64,000 bases of DNA from Sipunculus nudus (GCA_026874595.1 CM049310.1:38943558-39007557), one strand, 5' to 3'; counted from the first letter of the stretch, positions 34,901 to 44,300 are shown. A program made the numbers and translations. The notes: generated by a model from the sequence alone, not told the origin.

Positions 34901-35172
34901 AGAGACCCCATAAACTATATTTCTTATTCAGCTGGTTATCTATGCCATTTACCTTTATTTTAGAAAAATTAAAAGAGTTAGTTCATATATTTTATATATA
35001 TATTTTATATTTTTATAAACTTTAATTTTATTTTAATCAGCAGATTTTCTTTTGTAAATGATCATTTGGAACTTTTGTTCATACTTCTTACAATGTTGTG
35101 TTTGTATTACAGACCAGTGCTGGGTGGGGCCAGGATGACATGGATTGGGGAGATACAGAAGATTGGGCGTGA
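10787..35172 (+). CDS. SCYL3: SCYL3 (PACE-1) orthologue, whole coding span, 13 coding exons
   Basis: Thirteen exons join in consistent phase (10787-10966, 11608-11793, 12278-12448, 17072-17171, 23090-23195, 23549-23626, 24514-24653, 26640-26842, 27490-27630, 28163-28272, 28813-28943, 32418-33232, 35113-35172) into 2421 nt, 806 residues plus stop. Seen: an N-terminal MGAEAS myristoylation-type start; a kinase-like fold at about residues 20-255 with the catalytic residues lost (His-Asn-Asn for HRD near 127-129, GGT for DFG near 146-148) but a kept DVYAFG motif near 194; HEAT-like helices at about 275-460; a Lys/Arg/Glu-rich helix at about 480-515; an acidic, Ser- and Trp-rich tail. Known for the family: SCYL pseudokinases act in Golgi/ER trafficking, and human SCYL3 binds ezrin and is somewhat shorter (about 690-740 residues). 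The extra length here is in the exon 12 tail. Exon boundaries rest on homology and GT/AG sites, not transcripts. Confidence 0.93.
11608..11793 (+). CDS. SCYL3: SCYL3 coding exon 2 (pseudokinase N-lobe to hinge)
   Basis: Acceptor TTTCAG|CAT and donor AAG|GTAATA, 62 codons, phase 0 at both ends. It carries the LRHPSILKFYG segment (alpha-C to beta-4), a YLMTEE hinge, and the CAGIYNI and FLHEK helices typical of SCYL proteins. Confidence 0.93.
12278..12448 (+). CDS. SCYL3: SCYL3 coding exon 3 (degenerate catalytic loop)
   Basis: Acceptor GACAG|GGA and donor AAG|GTAATG, 57 codons, phase 0. The catalytic loop reads CHNNICASS instead of HRDLKPEN and the Mg-binding DFG is WKLGGTEF, so catalysis is not expected. 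The activation-segment end reads RDPNVITPEE. Confidence 0.93.
12531..14966 (+). repeat. Hairpin-headed element, family 1a, with AGGTCA arrays
   Basis: Starts TTTTTAGCTCAGCTGAC, then a GTCC/GGCC run (12593-12625), then roughly 145-bp tandem monomers (near 12813, 12960, 13105, 13228), each with clustered AGGTCA half-sites. An end signature CAGCTGAGTGTCATGACCC..TTGTTT is at 14933-14966; whether 13640-14930 belongs to the same insertion is uncertain. Lies in SCYL3 intron 3. Confidence 0.65.
15538..16350 (+). repeat. 277-bp tandem repeat with GGTGGCGCCACC palindromes
   Basis: About 2.9 units. Each unit has two copies of the 12-bp palindrome, at 15540 (one mismatch), 15689, 15817, 15966, 16095 and 16245; same-site spacing is 277-279 bp. 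Units also carry CAGACAAACAGA-type runs. In SCYL3 intron 3. Open frames inside are by-products of the repeat. Confidence 0.88.
17072..17171 (+). CDS. SCYL3: SCYL3 coding exon 4 (pseudokinase C-lobe)
   Basis: Acceptor TTTCAG|TCT and donor CTTG|GTAAGT, 100 nt, ends in phase 1. It keeps the C-lobe DVYAFGTFCEQL motif (kinase subdomain IX). The 4.6-kb intron before it holds repeat-derived AGGTCA arrays and a 277-bp tandem repeat. Confidence 0.9.
17290..17926 (+). repeat. Tandem ~145-bp monomers with AGGTCA half-sites
   Basis: Monomers begin near 17400, 17547, 17692 and 17832 with CCAAAACCTTT(C/T)ATCTTGCA and contain GAGGTCACAGGGTCAAAGGTC-like clusters. A GTCC/GTCT-containing segment lies at 17308-17355. 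Confidence 0.8.
17927..20804 (+). mobile_element. Large modular element, family 1b, copy A (monomers X1 and Y)
   Basis: Head TTTTAGCTCAGCTGACTATA occurs twice, at 17927 and 18141, as a 214-bp tandem duplication. Monomer X1 runs to about 18865, monomer Y from 18866 to an end signature at 20768-20803 (GTCAGCTGAGC..GTGACCCATAGGTCCCTTG). No transposase-like frame. Y matches 48446-50300. Confidence 0.8.
20805..22464 (+). mobile_element. Large modular element, family 1b, copy A (monomer X2, headless)
   Basis: Begins inside the element (TTATTAAAATCCTATTTTCACAC) and matches 46809-48443, ending in its own signature at 22428-22463. It directly follows the Y end, so the locus is X1-Y-X2. Includes a C15 run at 21446-21460. 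Confidence 0.8.
23048..23083 (+). repeat. Family 1 end signature beside SCYL3 exon 5
   Basis: CAGCTGAGTGTCATGACCC..GGTCACTTGTTTT is the standard family 1 end; the exon 5 acceptor AG is at 23088-23089. Confidence 0.7.
23090..23195 (+). CDS. SCYL3: SCYL3 coding exon 5 (end of pseudokinase domain)
   Basis: Acceptor TTCTAG|ATG, donor TTTAG|GTGAGT, 106 nt. It encodes the last pseudokinase helices, including CLHNDPKQRPHLSTLM (subdomain XI Arg kept). The end signature of a repeat element lies only a few bases upstream of the acceptor. Confidence 0.9.
23549..23626 (+). CDS. SCYL3: SCYL3 coding exon 6
   Basis: Acceptor TTTTTCAG|GAA, donor TTTTTTAG|GTAAGA, 78 nt, phase 2 in and out. It encodes NDYVQIVNFLKNVTLKSDEE, a strongly SCYL3-like linker into the HEAT repeats. 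Confidence 0.93.
24514..24653 (+). CDS. SCYL3: SCYL3 coding exon 7 (HEAT repeat region)
   Basis: Acceptor TTTCCAG|TTC, donor GCACAG|GTACAG, 140 nt. It encodes paired amphipathic helices (AKKLAGMPKELVARRLV, then FVLLDQTAVNCLIPHLL), the HEAT-like signature of SCYL proteins. Confidence 0.93.
25941..26236 (+). repeat. Hairpin-headed element, family 4, copy 1
   Basis: Head GTACCCCGCTTCCTCGTAACGGGGGACA, a GTCTGTCTGTCC run, and end GGGGGCCATAAATTCA..AATTTGCTTGT, shared with the copy at 55511-55920. Lies in SCYL3 intron 7. Confidence 0.65.
26640..26842 (+). CDS. SCYL3: SCYL3 coding exon 8 (HEAT repeat region)
   Basis: Acceptor CATTACAG|GTG, donor CCACAG|GTGAAC, 203 nt. It includes NPLLPENLYRKYVIPELFKI and HVRLVLMTYFQQYVHMF, the HEAT helices that follow the 'hold to critical LP' region of the family. 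Confidence 0.94.
27490..27630 (+). CDS. SCYL3: SCYL3 coding exon 9 (HEAT repeat region)
   Basis: Acceptor CTGCAG|ATA, donor CCCAAA|GTATGT, 47 codons, phase 0. It encodes ILIGLRDTNDQLVEASLHA and LVPLLGGDVVVG, among the most conserved SCYL3 segments. Confidence 0.95.
28163..28272 (+). CDS. SCYL3: SCYL3 coding exon 10
   Basis: Acceptor ATGGCAG|GCC, donor AACAG|GTGAGA, 110 nt, ends in phase 2. It encodes a lysine- and serine-rich linker (about residues 436-471). Its donor is the first copy of a 41-bp tandem array that repeats the same CAG|GTGAG site through the start of the next intron. Confidence 0.88.
28268..28680 (+). repeat. 41-bp minisatellite repeating the exon 10 donor site
   Basis: Units begin GTGAGAGACC and end ACAG. 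Splice-donor-like starts are at 28273 (the real donor), 28314, 28353, 28394, 28458, 28511, 28625 and 28665, with degenerate units between; usual spacing is 39-41 bp. About ten to twelve units. Confidence 0.88.
28813..28943 (+). CDS. SCYL3: SCYL3 coding exon 11 (charged helix)
   Basis: Acceptor CTGCCAG|CCC, donor GAGGG|GTAAGC, 131 nt. It encodes SPEKKPTLQELARQAERDKK followed by a dense Arg/Lys/Glu run, probably a single charged helix or coiled coil. The phase-2 join with exon 10 restores Ser (AG + C). Confidence 0.88.
29591..29712 (+). mobile_element. MITE with TTCTCAGGCAC ends, truncated copy 3
   Basis: Begins GATTCTCAGGCAC and follows the same interior order as 8957-9080 (GTCAATTTTGACCC, TTATTTTGATTTT, TTGGACATTTCTTTCAAGAA). 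The far end is missing. Confidence 0.6.
30223..32276 (+). mobile_element. Hairpin-headed element, family 3, with 181-bp internal tandem repeats
   Basis: Head hairpin at 30227-30257 (TATGCCCCCGCCAC, loop AAA, one mismatch), then GTCCGTCATTCCGTC, then five units of 180-181 bp starting at 30311, 30492, 30672, 30853 and 31033, interrupted at 31214 by another element, resuming near 31890, ending GGCGAGGGCATTCGTGTTG..ACACATCTAG. The plan resembles bivalve 'pearl'/HINE elements (inference). In SCYL3 intron 11. Confidence 0.78.
31221..31888 (+). mobile_element. Nested element, hairpin-headed family 2
   Basis: Head hairpin TTAGCCCTCAGC..GCTGATGGGCTA, a GTCC/GTCT run at 31268-31310, then sequence matching 1-60 in reverse complement. 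It breaks a 181-bp unit of the host element. Contains GGTGGCGCCACC at 31570-31581. Confidence 0.75.
32313..32403 (+). repeat. SINE-like element, 3' fragment
   Basis: ACACTGCCATCC..GGCATGG..GGTGCCTTGCATTAGTTA and TACAATCCATGTAAAATAAA match the tail of 37441-37622. It ends about 15 nt before the SCYL3 exon 12 acceptor. Confidence 0.7.
32418..33232 (+). CDS. SCYL3: SCYL3 coding exon 12 (acidic, Trp-rich tail)
   Basis: Acceptor TATTACAG|CTG, donor GATACA|GTAAGT, 815 nt, phase 1 in and phase 0 out. It encodes about 272 residues of low-complexity, probably disordered sequence: acidic and Ser-rich first, then PPKPGSG and SSSPQR linkers, then Trp repeats (NWGIDNWHNDW, NGWSDEWEK). This exon accounts for most of the size difference from vertebrate SCYL3. 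Confidence 0.88.
33871..34526. mobile_element. Possible element with long degenerate inverted ends
   Basis: AGCTGTGTACATATTCATCCATAT at the left and the inverse AGCTATGTACACATCCATAT at the right, with further inverted matches (AATCCGGCAA). A 144-codon minus-strand frame (34366-33932) lies inside and is not recognised. In SCYL3 intron 12. Confidence 0.4.
35113..35172 (+). CDS. SCYL3: SCYL3 coding exon 13 (C-terminus and stop)
   Basis: Acceptor GTATTACAG|ACC and in-frame TGA at 35170-35172. The 19 residues (TSAGWGQDDMDWGDTEDWA) continue the Trp/acidic pattern of exon 12, which supports the join across the 1.9-kb intron. Confidence 0.87.
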   Translation, partial: TSAGWGQDDMDWGDTEDWA

Positions 35173-35304
35173 CACCGTCAGCAGTAGGAAGAATTATCCT
35201 AGGAGAATATAACAGCTCATACACCAATGGATCTCCAGTGCAGTGATCAACAGTTTAATTATTACAAAACATACACACAGGAAAAGACAAAAAAATATAG
35301 GTAT

Positions 35305-35569
35305 GGTTCTCAGGCACTTTTTTTCATGAACCAGTGCAGGTGGGCGATTTTTTATTTTTTACCTTTTTTTGTATGTTTTTATTCAAATGTCATATGATCA
35401 GGGAAAAGCATGAAAATAACAATTTTTGTTTTGCTAAACAGGCAAAAGCACTACATAACAAATGCAATCATATCAAAATTGTATTATTTTATCTTCTTGA
35501 AGGATGAAAATCAAAATAAAAATGTTTGATGCTAGGGGGTTAAAATTGACGCAGGGGTGCCTGAGAACC
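35305..35569 (-). mobile_element. MITE with TTCTCAGGCAC ends, copy 2, in SCYL3 3' flank
   Basis: Begins GGTTCTCAGGCAC and ends GTGCCTGAGAACC, 265 bp, inverted relative to copy 1. It begins 133 bp after the stop codon, so it is probably part of the SCYL3 3' UTR. Confidence 0.78.
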
Positions 35570-35682
35570 ACACTTTTTATTTTTTTTGCCTAAAAAATAC
35601 ATTTTTTTTAAAGAGCCATATAAATTGGTCTTTACCTGGTTATGCATTAAAACCTTCAAATTACAACCACCAATGGGACCTC

Positions 35683-36008
35683 AATAAAGTGGTTGTATTT
35701 TCAAGGTGGTCGCCTAAGCAAGGTCTTACAGAAAGAGCAAAAAAAGAATCAGGACTGTGAACAAGTGGTCGTTATTTATGGTGGTCACTAAACAGAGGTG
35801 GTTAGGCAAGGTTTTACTGTCAATGTTAACTGTGTGTGACATACTGTCTTCTCACTTCCCTGTTTTTCCGTTCATCATTATTCTGATGTGCTTGTAAACC
35901 CCTTAAACTTCTGTTCATTTTACTGGAGGGGACAAGTTAGGCCGCATACTGTTAATACCAATCCTGAAGGACAAAATGTTATGACTTTGTATGGATGTGT
36001 CAAATAAA
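35683..36008 (+). terminator. Candidate SCYL3 polyadenylation signals
   Basis: Two AATAAA hexamers follow the stop: 35683-35688, with a GT-rich stretch right after it, and 36003-36008. Which one is used cannot be told from sequence. The first lies in a repeat-like 'gtggtc' segment. Confidence 0.4.
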
Positions 36009-36639
36009 AAGTTTACCAGTGCCACTTTTTAAATACTTGGTATATATACACGATAAACCAGTGCAATATTTTTGGTTGCTTGTAAAAATCATTCAAGGTG
36101 TAGCGATTAAAATGTAGTCAGAAAAATAGCCACACAACTAAACATTTTGAGAAGCCAAGCAAACATTAAATTGTTATTGTTAACTCAGTTTAATATTTGA
36201 GCTGGAGTCAGTTACAAAACCAAATGAAAACATTTAGGAATAGGTCTCTTTTTTTGGGTCACCTTTTTTGAAATTGTGGTATTATAATTCTGAAATGTTG
36301 TTATGTTTTTAAGATACAGGCCTGTTTTGAAAGTCTGTGAATAATTTCTTCTTTTGTCTAGACTATGCAAAATTTAATCTTTAGGGTGCTTTTCCATACA
36401 TACAGATTTTGTTTTTTTGGGACCTGCACAGAACCCTATAACAGGTAAGGCATACAGATAGCCCCTTTCCATATATGTGGTTCCCTGCATGTTGATAGCC
36501 AATTTATTAAAGAAAATGCTTGTGCTAATAATTATATAATTTCTTAAATTTTAGTGAAATGTTTTTCATCCAGTATTCATTCAAAACATTCATACTGCCG
36601 AGGCAAGGTCCAAGGAGGATTTATATTGTATCTTATGAG

Positions 36640-37115
36640 GCAGGCTTACATGGTGGCAATCTCTTGCCACACTTTGCCCAGAGTTAGCCTCCAGGCCAAA
36701 TTTTGGTCAATACTGGTCATATAGTCCTCTATCATATGGCCATAAAGCCTTAGAAGCTCTGTCAGCTCTTTCATCTTTTCCAAAGACGAGGGTACATACT
36801 GGCAACTGATATACCGCATGCAATATATACTACATGCCCCCACAAAAATCCAACAATACTAGAGTTAAAAAATCTGCATGCCTGCATGCAGTTATGGAAA
36901 GGGGATAAAGGTTACTAGATGGATTTTCCTGTCTGGGACCATATGTATTGAAAGGCACCCTTGCAGTTTTTCATGTAAATTTCTTGAGCATGTGGTGACT
37001 GAGAGCGAGATGATCCCTCATAAAATCACATACACATTGAGATCTCCATTTCCCATGATCCTGACTGCTCCATCACAGGGTTCCACAGCAGGAATGATAC
37101 ACATTGGTTTATAAT
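36640..37115 (-). pseudogene. Possible decayed coding sequence, unrecognised
   Basis: The minus strand reads protein-like in two adjacent blocks: about 37110-36880 (IPAVEPCDGAVRIMGNGDLN, then a stop and more open frame) and 36843-36646 (SSLEKMKELTELLRLYGHMI and on to QEIATM). The second block ends ACCAT|GTAAGC, a donor-like site. The family is not recognised. Could be a transposon ORF, a retrocopy or chance. Confidence 0.25.
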
Positions 37116-37440
37116 ATAACCATGCTTCTGTAATTTATTTTGTGGTGTGCTAATGATTTAAGTAACGTTGTACCCATAAAGCTCAACATTTACATTATCT
37201 GGCAGTTACATTGTAATAAGTATCTGTCATTTGTTTTACTTAATTATGATCTCTTAATCAGGTGGTATACATGTAATTCTAAAACTTTGGTTGTGCTTAT
37301 AGTCTATTATTGAAGATGTAAGTCTATTCAACTCTATCCTTATCCGTTGTTGATCTTTAATCTGGTGACTTTTCTCAGCTCCTTGGGTGCACTAACTCTA
37401 GGTAAAGTGTGAGGCCAGGACAGACACGTTGCAAAATGTC

Positions 37441-37622
37441 ACCTTTCTCTGCTTGTTATTCAGGATTGATTCCCGCGGTAGTTTTGAGAGTAGGTTGTTG
37501 TGGCCTGTCCCAGGTCGGTGGTTTTCTTCGGGCCCCCTAGAATAGCAAACACCACTATCTGAGCCATGGGAAGTGCCTTGTATTAGTTACAAGTACAATC
37601 CATGTAAAATTAATAAAGTTGA
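37441..37622 (+). repeat. SINE-like element, best copy
   Basis: GATTGATTCCCGCGG..GGCCTGTCCCAGGTCGGTGG..CAAACACCACTATCTGAGCC..CAATCCATGTAAAATTAATAAAG; same blocks at 3118-3280 and 32313-32403. Confidence 0.65.
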
Positions 37623-39800
37623 CAGTAAATGGATGCAATAAAGATGATGGCAATTGGTCTCAGCTTGAAGAACAGTATTAATGCTAAAGAGTGTAAAAGT
37701 AGTGGATGGAATTAGTTTTTTTGTAGCAGATTTTATTTGAAGTGCTTACCATATATACCATTGTGCTGCTTAAAGCAAATGAGCTTATGAAGTATTGTTG
37801 CTTAAAGCATATGGTTGTCACAAATAGATTTGTCTCTTTGTTGCCTTTGCTTTTTAGTTGTTTAAATTAAATTTTTAACAATGGATGCACTGTTGTATTT
37901 ACTTTTTTTGTCTATTGACAACTGTTGTTTCATCATCATCTTGGCTTGTTATTGTCTGGGAATGTTGCAGTGTCATTATGTTACAATTAATACTTTTAAT
38001 TGATTTATGAGACTGGAAGCCAATGTAACATCCTTCAGTTATTTCTTGTACTGCGTATCAGAACACTTGCAGTGCCACATGTTATCTGTTTATAAAATAA
38101 ATATATTAATTTTCAATTCTTATTAATGGACAATGCACCTTTGGTGTCAACTTTAATATGGTACTAAAGCAACCAGGGATACGAAGGGCTTGCTGTTTTA
38201 ATTATATTTTCTGCAATAAGGTAAAATTATGCGAATACTGCCTTGTGCAGCCCTGTGCAAATAACAGTATGCCTTGGTCAGCTCTCATCCTGTTTCATTG
38301 CTTGAGATTGAACTATATTTTTTTTCTTGTGTATGTTAAAGGTTCAGATAATACAGATATATTATATACCAGTAGATATGTATATATAAGTAAACTCATT
38401 ATTCAAGTGAAATGAAAATTAATCCAAGATCTGTGCAGTGAAAAAAGACAAGCATGACATTTGAGGAAAATGGTACATAAGAGTGCTGTCTGCATCATAA
38501 TAATTTGTTGATTAGTGGAAGGTAACAGAATTTGAACAGTTGTCAAAACTTCATTTTATTTATCTTAATTTAGGATTTTTTTTTCATTTGAATATTTCTT
38601 TTATCACATCACATATATGAACAAAATTATTTAAACTTAGTTGTTCTAATGTTTAACCTGCAGGTGTAGTAATAAACAAAATGTAAGAATACAAGGGTTT
38701 ATTTAATATGTACAGAATCTTGTTTAAAACAGGTAATGTAGGGAGAATTCTAATTTATTTCAGTGTTATATATTTGCATTGTATCCTCTATCCATGTATA
38801 TTTCCCCCGTGTTGTTGAGATAAATAAGGGTATTATTTTATTATCAGCTGCAGAAAAGATCAAACTAAAATTACATCCACTGAGTCTGACCTGGCAGTGG
38901 TGCAGTTTTATTGAAAAAAACTGCAAGTAAGGTTATATGAAATATTTTGTGACTATTCAAGGTGTACAAAATCTGGTTTTAAACATGCTAGGTGATGCAT
39001 ATCTCTTGTTGGTGATACCAATGATGAGGTTTATATATTTTACATTCCATGTAGGTCAGGTGTGCCCTCTGTGTATTTTTACCTTTTTACACTTAGGTTC
39101 ACAAAGCATGACATTAAAAGGTAAAGATCATGAAAATCTGTCTTTTCTATTGTCTTTCACAACACCTGTGTAAATGCACATAATGAAGAGTTGGTTATGT
39201 CTCAGTCATATGAGCTGACAGAATTCCTATCGATCTTAACTAGAATACTGATAGGTCAGGAAGGGCCCCGCAAAAGGCCAATAAAGTTCTAGTGCAGGTT
39301 GAGTGATGCTTGAAAAAAATATGATAAAGACCTGATTACATGCAGAGACGGAGGAAACTGACCCAAAACACTATTTAAACATCTGAATGAAGATGAATCA
39401 GCAATAGACGTGTTAAAGTGTAGGAGTGGAGCATTCCAAGGCATAATTATATCAAATGTATTAAACTCTAATCCTGTAAAGCATATAAATCAGTAGGGTG
39501 GTCTTGTGACTTTAACCTTTGAACTTCTGATGTTTAAATCAATATGGTTCTTCCTATATTGTAAGGTAATCCCAAAGTAAAATATTTGGATGAAACATTT
39601 TACAAAGCCTCCACAATCTTTTTAAAGATTTGGGTGTGGTGACCTTGACCTTTGACCCCACAGGGGGAAACATATCTGTTTTTTGCTGCGAAGACAAAGC
39701 CATTCTATGCATCAGATCATGTAAAACTTGTTATATCAGAATGTTCTTAATGTCTGATTAGCAAACAATAAGATGTCACCTTTTCCATAAAAATAAAACA
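37623..39800. other. Intergenic, no supported gene
   Basis: AT-rich sequence between the convergent SCYL3 and TMEM141 genes. One AGGTCA pair lies in reverse at 39640-39657 (GTGACCTTGACCTTTGACCC). Confidence 0.5.
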
Positions 39801-39823
39801 CACAGAACTGAAAAAAATAACAT

Positions 39824-39829
39824 TTTATT
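39824..39829 (-). terminator. Candidate TMEM141 polyadenylation signal
   Basis: AATAAA on the minus strand (TTTATT on plus). It implies a 3' UTR of about 1.46 kb, long for so small a gene, so another site may be used. Confidence 0.25.
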
Positions 39830-41287
39830 ACAGAAAAACCAGTGTCAATTCTGTATATGACAAGCATGTTAAAATAAACATGCAATAGGACACCTGGAAT
39901 GACCAGCACATATATTACTGTGAAACCTCATAAGCAGATTACAGTTCTTTTTTCCCAAAACAATTTTCACAAAATAACACAATGGCATTGTCAATGCTGA
40001 TATATTATAAAATGTCCAGTCATCAATGACTAATGAAAATATTTTGCAAGTAAAATAAATAAAGGCTTGACTTGGCAGTTCTGTTAACTGAAGATTCAAG
40101 GTATCATTCATCATTACCACATTAGTAAGAAAGCTCATCTACTTATGAAAGCTCATCTCTTTTAGAGCTCGGCGCCACCGCCATTTTGTGCTGCCACCAG
40201 CCGAGTTAAGATCTAGCTGAGCAGAGTTTACCAGAAGGCTCGTCGTTATTTCATTAAGCCGCAGTGAGCCAATTTCGTGCAGCTCAGTTTGGCTTGATAA
40301 AATTAAGACATAAAGATAAATCATTCACAATTAAAAAAGGCCCGATACATAGGCCTATACAGACTATTACAAAAATTTTTTTTCATTTTGATGCTGACTG
40401 ACAAAGTTTAAGTTCCCCACATTATAATAAATGGTCATGTCTGACAACCCAAAAACATATAGTGGTTGCACTTATTATAGAAATAATTTCTTTAAATAAA
40501 ATGGGTACTTTGTAACATCGTCAAATGAACCAGCTTTCAGGTCAGTTTAAGCCAGCTGACATTTTGCAAGCCAAGCCACAAAACTTCCTACTAAAGCCAG
40601 CCGTCTTTTTGTCCAATCCAGCTACATTGGTGTGGCCAACGTGGCTCCAGGCTCTTATCTCTTCAGAGCATATAACACATAATTAAAAATGTCTTGAATA
40701 GCTATCCCATAATTACATCACTTTTTGTGTTGCAGAAATTTTGTCATGTGTCTTGGGTTAAAGTTCATGTGACTAATGTTTTCTTGTTCTCAAATGAAAT
40801 ACTAGCAGCACAGCCAGTTAAAATTTTGCAATATTTTTAAGCTTGCTTTTAAAAGAGCAATACATGTCCTATTCTTATCTATCCACATATAAGGGATTTG
40901 TGCATAATTCAGAAATTACCTTCAAACCTCAGGTACTATATAATTATAGCATGCAATATCAATGTACAACATTATTTGAGACATTTAACATTATTAATTT
41001 TTAACAGTATTGACATACACAGTATACCACCGAACGTGTCACTTTGGTGGCTTTACATTTTCTAGACACAAAATCTGTGTACAATATTGTTTATCTGAAA
41101 CTCCAGAAAGCACATTTTGTGTTACCTAATGTAACTGAAATAATATTGAAATTTTAAATAATAATTATAAATAATTATTGAGAAATGCAGAATTTGTCTG
41201 GGAAATTTTTACAGATCTAATGAGGTGACATACATTGATTGAGTGTACTTATTTATAAATAATTAAACCCCTATCATCAGCTGTTAG

Positions 41288-41324
41288 TTATCCTATGACG
41301 GTGCTGGAGAGTCTGCTGTGGGAT
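41288..41324 (-). CDS. TMEM141: TMEM141-like exon 4 (C-terminus)
   Basis: Acceptor TTTTTTTTTTCAG|ATC. With the 41694 donor the tail is SHSRLSSTVIG then TAA ending at 41288; with the 41698 donor it is PTADSPAPS then TAG ending at 41293. Both are open; neither is clearly favoured by sequence. Confidence 0.65.
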
Positions 41325-44300
41325 CTGAAAAAAAAAACCAACAAACATTACTTTATTTACACATCTGAAAATGTACTTAGTTGGATCAGAAATATAATTT
41401 TTTTACTTAACTAATTTTTATAAATACAAATTTACTTATTGAGACACTCATAAATTCAGTGTTACATAATGTCTTCACAAAATTAATGAAAAAGATTGTA
41501 AAACTGATGCAAATCTACAACCCTGCAGTCACAAGTCCAACACACCTAACCATAATGCCACCAAACTTCATGAGGAACCAACTACACTGGGGCTCATTAC
41601 TGAATATAAGCCGAGCTGAAACCAGTTCTGGTGCTTTGTTTAAGCTAAAATGCATCAAATAGTTCAATCTATTGTAAATATAATAAAATCTACCCACTGT
41701 GTGGATCTTTGAAGTATGTAGACTTTTCTTCCAATGCCATCCACATGTCTTGACAGTGTTTTGTTCGTTTTCTGGTGATGATGTAAGACACTATAGATCC
41801 ACCAACCACAGGAACAACTAAATATGCATTAGGTCCATATGGAAGACGCTTCTTGACAAGCTCCTGAGCCAGATAAAGAGTTGCTCCAGCTGAAATCAGA
41901 GCAAGTGTAACATTACACTCTCATATAGCAGTCACACTCCATTCCTATTATCCATTTCATTTGACACACTGCTCCCTTGTATACCTTGGGACTACCACCA
42001 GGAGGAGCCATGTTTATTGAGCCAAGAATGGCTGAGTAATGTCTGAACAAAAGCACACAATCAAACTAGGGACCCATGGGTATCGGCACTCAGCTGAATA
42101 TGTCTATAAGGATATGATTATGAGCTGTTTCAAAATATGGGTCCTGTGATCAGTTTGAACCCAACCTGTCTACCCAAACTGGAGTTATCATCAATAAACT
42201 AATTTGTGAATGGATGGCCCTGTGACCTTGACCTTTGACCTGCTGACAACAAAATCCAAATCGAACTTCCCCTATTGGCTTAAAATGCATCTACAATCTT
42301 CCTAAAGTAGTGGCTCCTGTGACCTTGACCTTTGATCTCATGACCCCGGAGTTCTTACTTTAGTGGTGGGCCATATATAAGTCAAGTTTGAAACCAATAT
42401 TTCAATACAAACTGGTTTTATCATCTGGAAACTTGTATGTGGATAGATGGCCCAATGACCTTGACCTTTGACCTGGTGACCCCCAAAACCATAAATTTCT
42501 TCCACTTTAGGGCAGGTGAGCAATATCTGGAAGATGGAAGGTTATGGATGAAAAGTTTGGCTTAAAATACATTCACAATCTTTTAAAGTGCATGGGTCCT
42601 GTGAAAATGACCTTTGATCACATGATCCCGAAATCAAAAGGGTTCTTACATTATTGGTGGTTCATATATAAGTCAAGATTGAACCAATATGTCAAACTGT
42701 CAATCTTAATTGGAGTTATATGAAATACAACAACACATGACAAGGGCTCGCTAGGTCCCCATCTTCATTGAGACTGAATGGATGGGGCAGTACATAGACA
42801 AGAGGGTAAGGCATATATGAATTCAGTGAAGGAATTCCTTGATTGAAGCCCCACCAGTGTTTCAAAGGTGAACTGATGGAATCTTTATAGAACTATGAGA
42901 TTTACTCTAATAACTTTACCAAAATATATATAGTTCTGAATAAATTTTAACCTGTTGCATACAAAACGTGAAAGGCATAATATAAGGTGAAATTCTCAAT
43001 AGAAGGTGTAACCAAAGGACCTATCGGCTAAAAGTTGTACTTCTGTCAAGCAAATGGGTGAGAGGTTTGCATTTCAAAATAACTTAAGAATCTTTACCAA
43101 ATTATTGACAAATTAAATTTTGGTTTAACCAAAAGATAATAGAAAAGTGTGATTGCAAAGTTTTTTATTGTATGTTTTTTTTATATTTTTAAATAAAGCT
43201 TAATACTTGTATTTTGGAAATGCTGTGGGGTAAAATGCTAAACCAACATAAAAGAAAAAACTCATTAAATATTATATATTTCTATCCTACCTGATATGAA
43301 TGAAAATGTTCCAAAAGTAAAGGCTTTGGACTGGCATTTCATATATGTTGGGTAGTGCTGAAAAAATAAATGTTAATGGTTATTACTATATTATGTATTG
43401 TAAAAACTTCTGTATACATGCCCAGTATATCACAATGACAATTTTTAAGGATGATCTTTTCAACTGATATACTAAATTAACGTAACTGTCCTAATATTAT
43501 ACATTTCAGCTTGCAAATTAATTATTCAACATACATTGAATTTAAATACAACAGGACTCTGGTGCTATCTTAAAAAATTATAACATTACACATGTATCCA
43601 CCTAGCTACAGCCCTGTAACGCAAACAATTCTATTTGTTCTTTCTTGTTTGCGTTACAACTCCTAAGGTGGAGAGTTTACCCTCTAAAGCTTGGACACTG
43701 AGATCTGACCAAAGCATTTCGGACTATGATATTCAGCGTTCAGCGGGAGGACATGCAACAACCTCTACATATTATGCAAAATACAGTTGTGTTGACTCAG
43801 TTGAAAAATAAATTGTAACTTAAATGTTCAGTATGTATTAAATTATTGGCACTTACTCTCAAGAAATCCAGACAATGATTACCTCCATCGGCTCTTGTTT
43901 ACAGCCTGGCAAAGCATGCTGGGAAGGCTAAGGAGGGTCTATCCTTGGGGGATTTATGAGGGAACCACCATATTTGGGTGTTTTAGGTAATTTGCATAGA
44001 TCCCCCTGTTAATTTGCAAGTAATACCCTTTTGGGGTTGTGGTCCAATAAGAGGGGAAACTCTCACCAACAGCTGTTCGGACTCCATTCCTGAATAGAGT
44101 CTGAATGTTTGGGCTAGTATATCCACCTAAAGTTTTATTTTTCTGATTAAATACTAAAATATAATAATATAGAAATTATAGAACTTAAAATAATGGATAC
44201 TATATAATAACATGTACACAATTATTTCATGGCCATATCATTTTTTTTCGCAAAATTTTACTGAATAATATAAATGTATTTTGCAAAAAAAATATACCTA

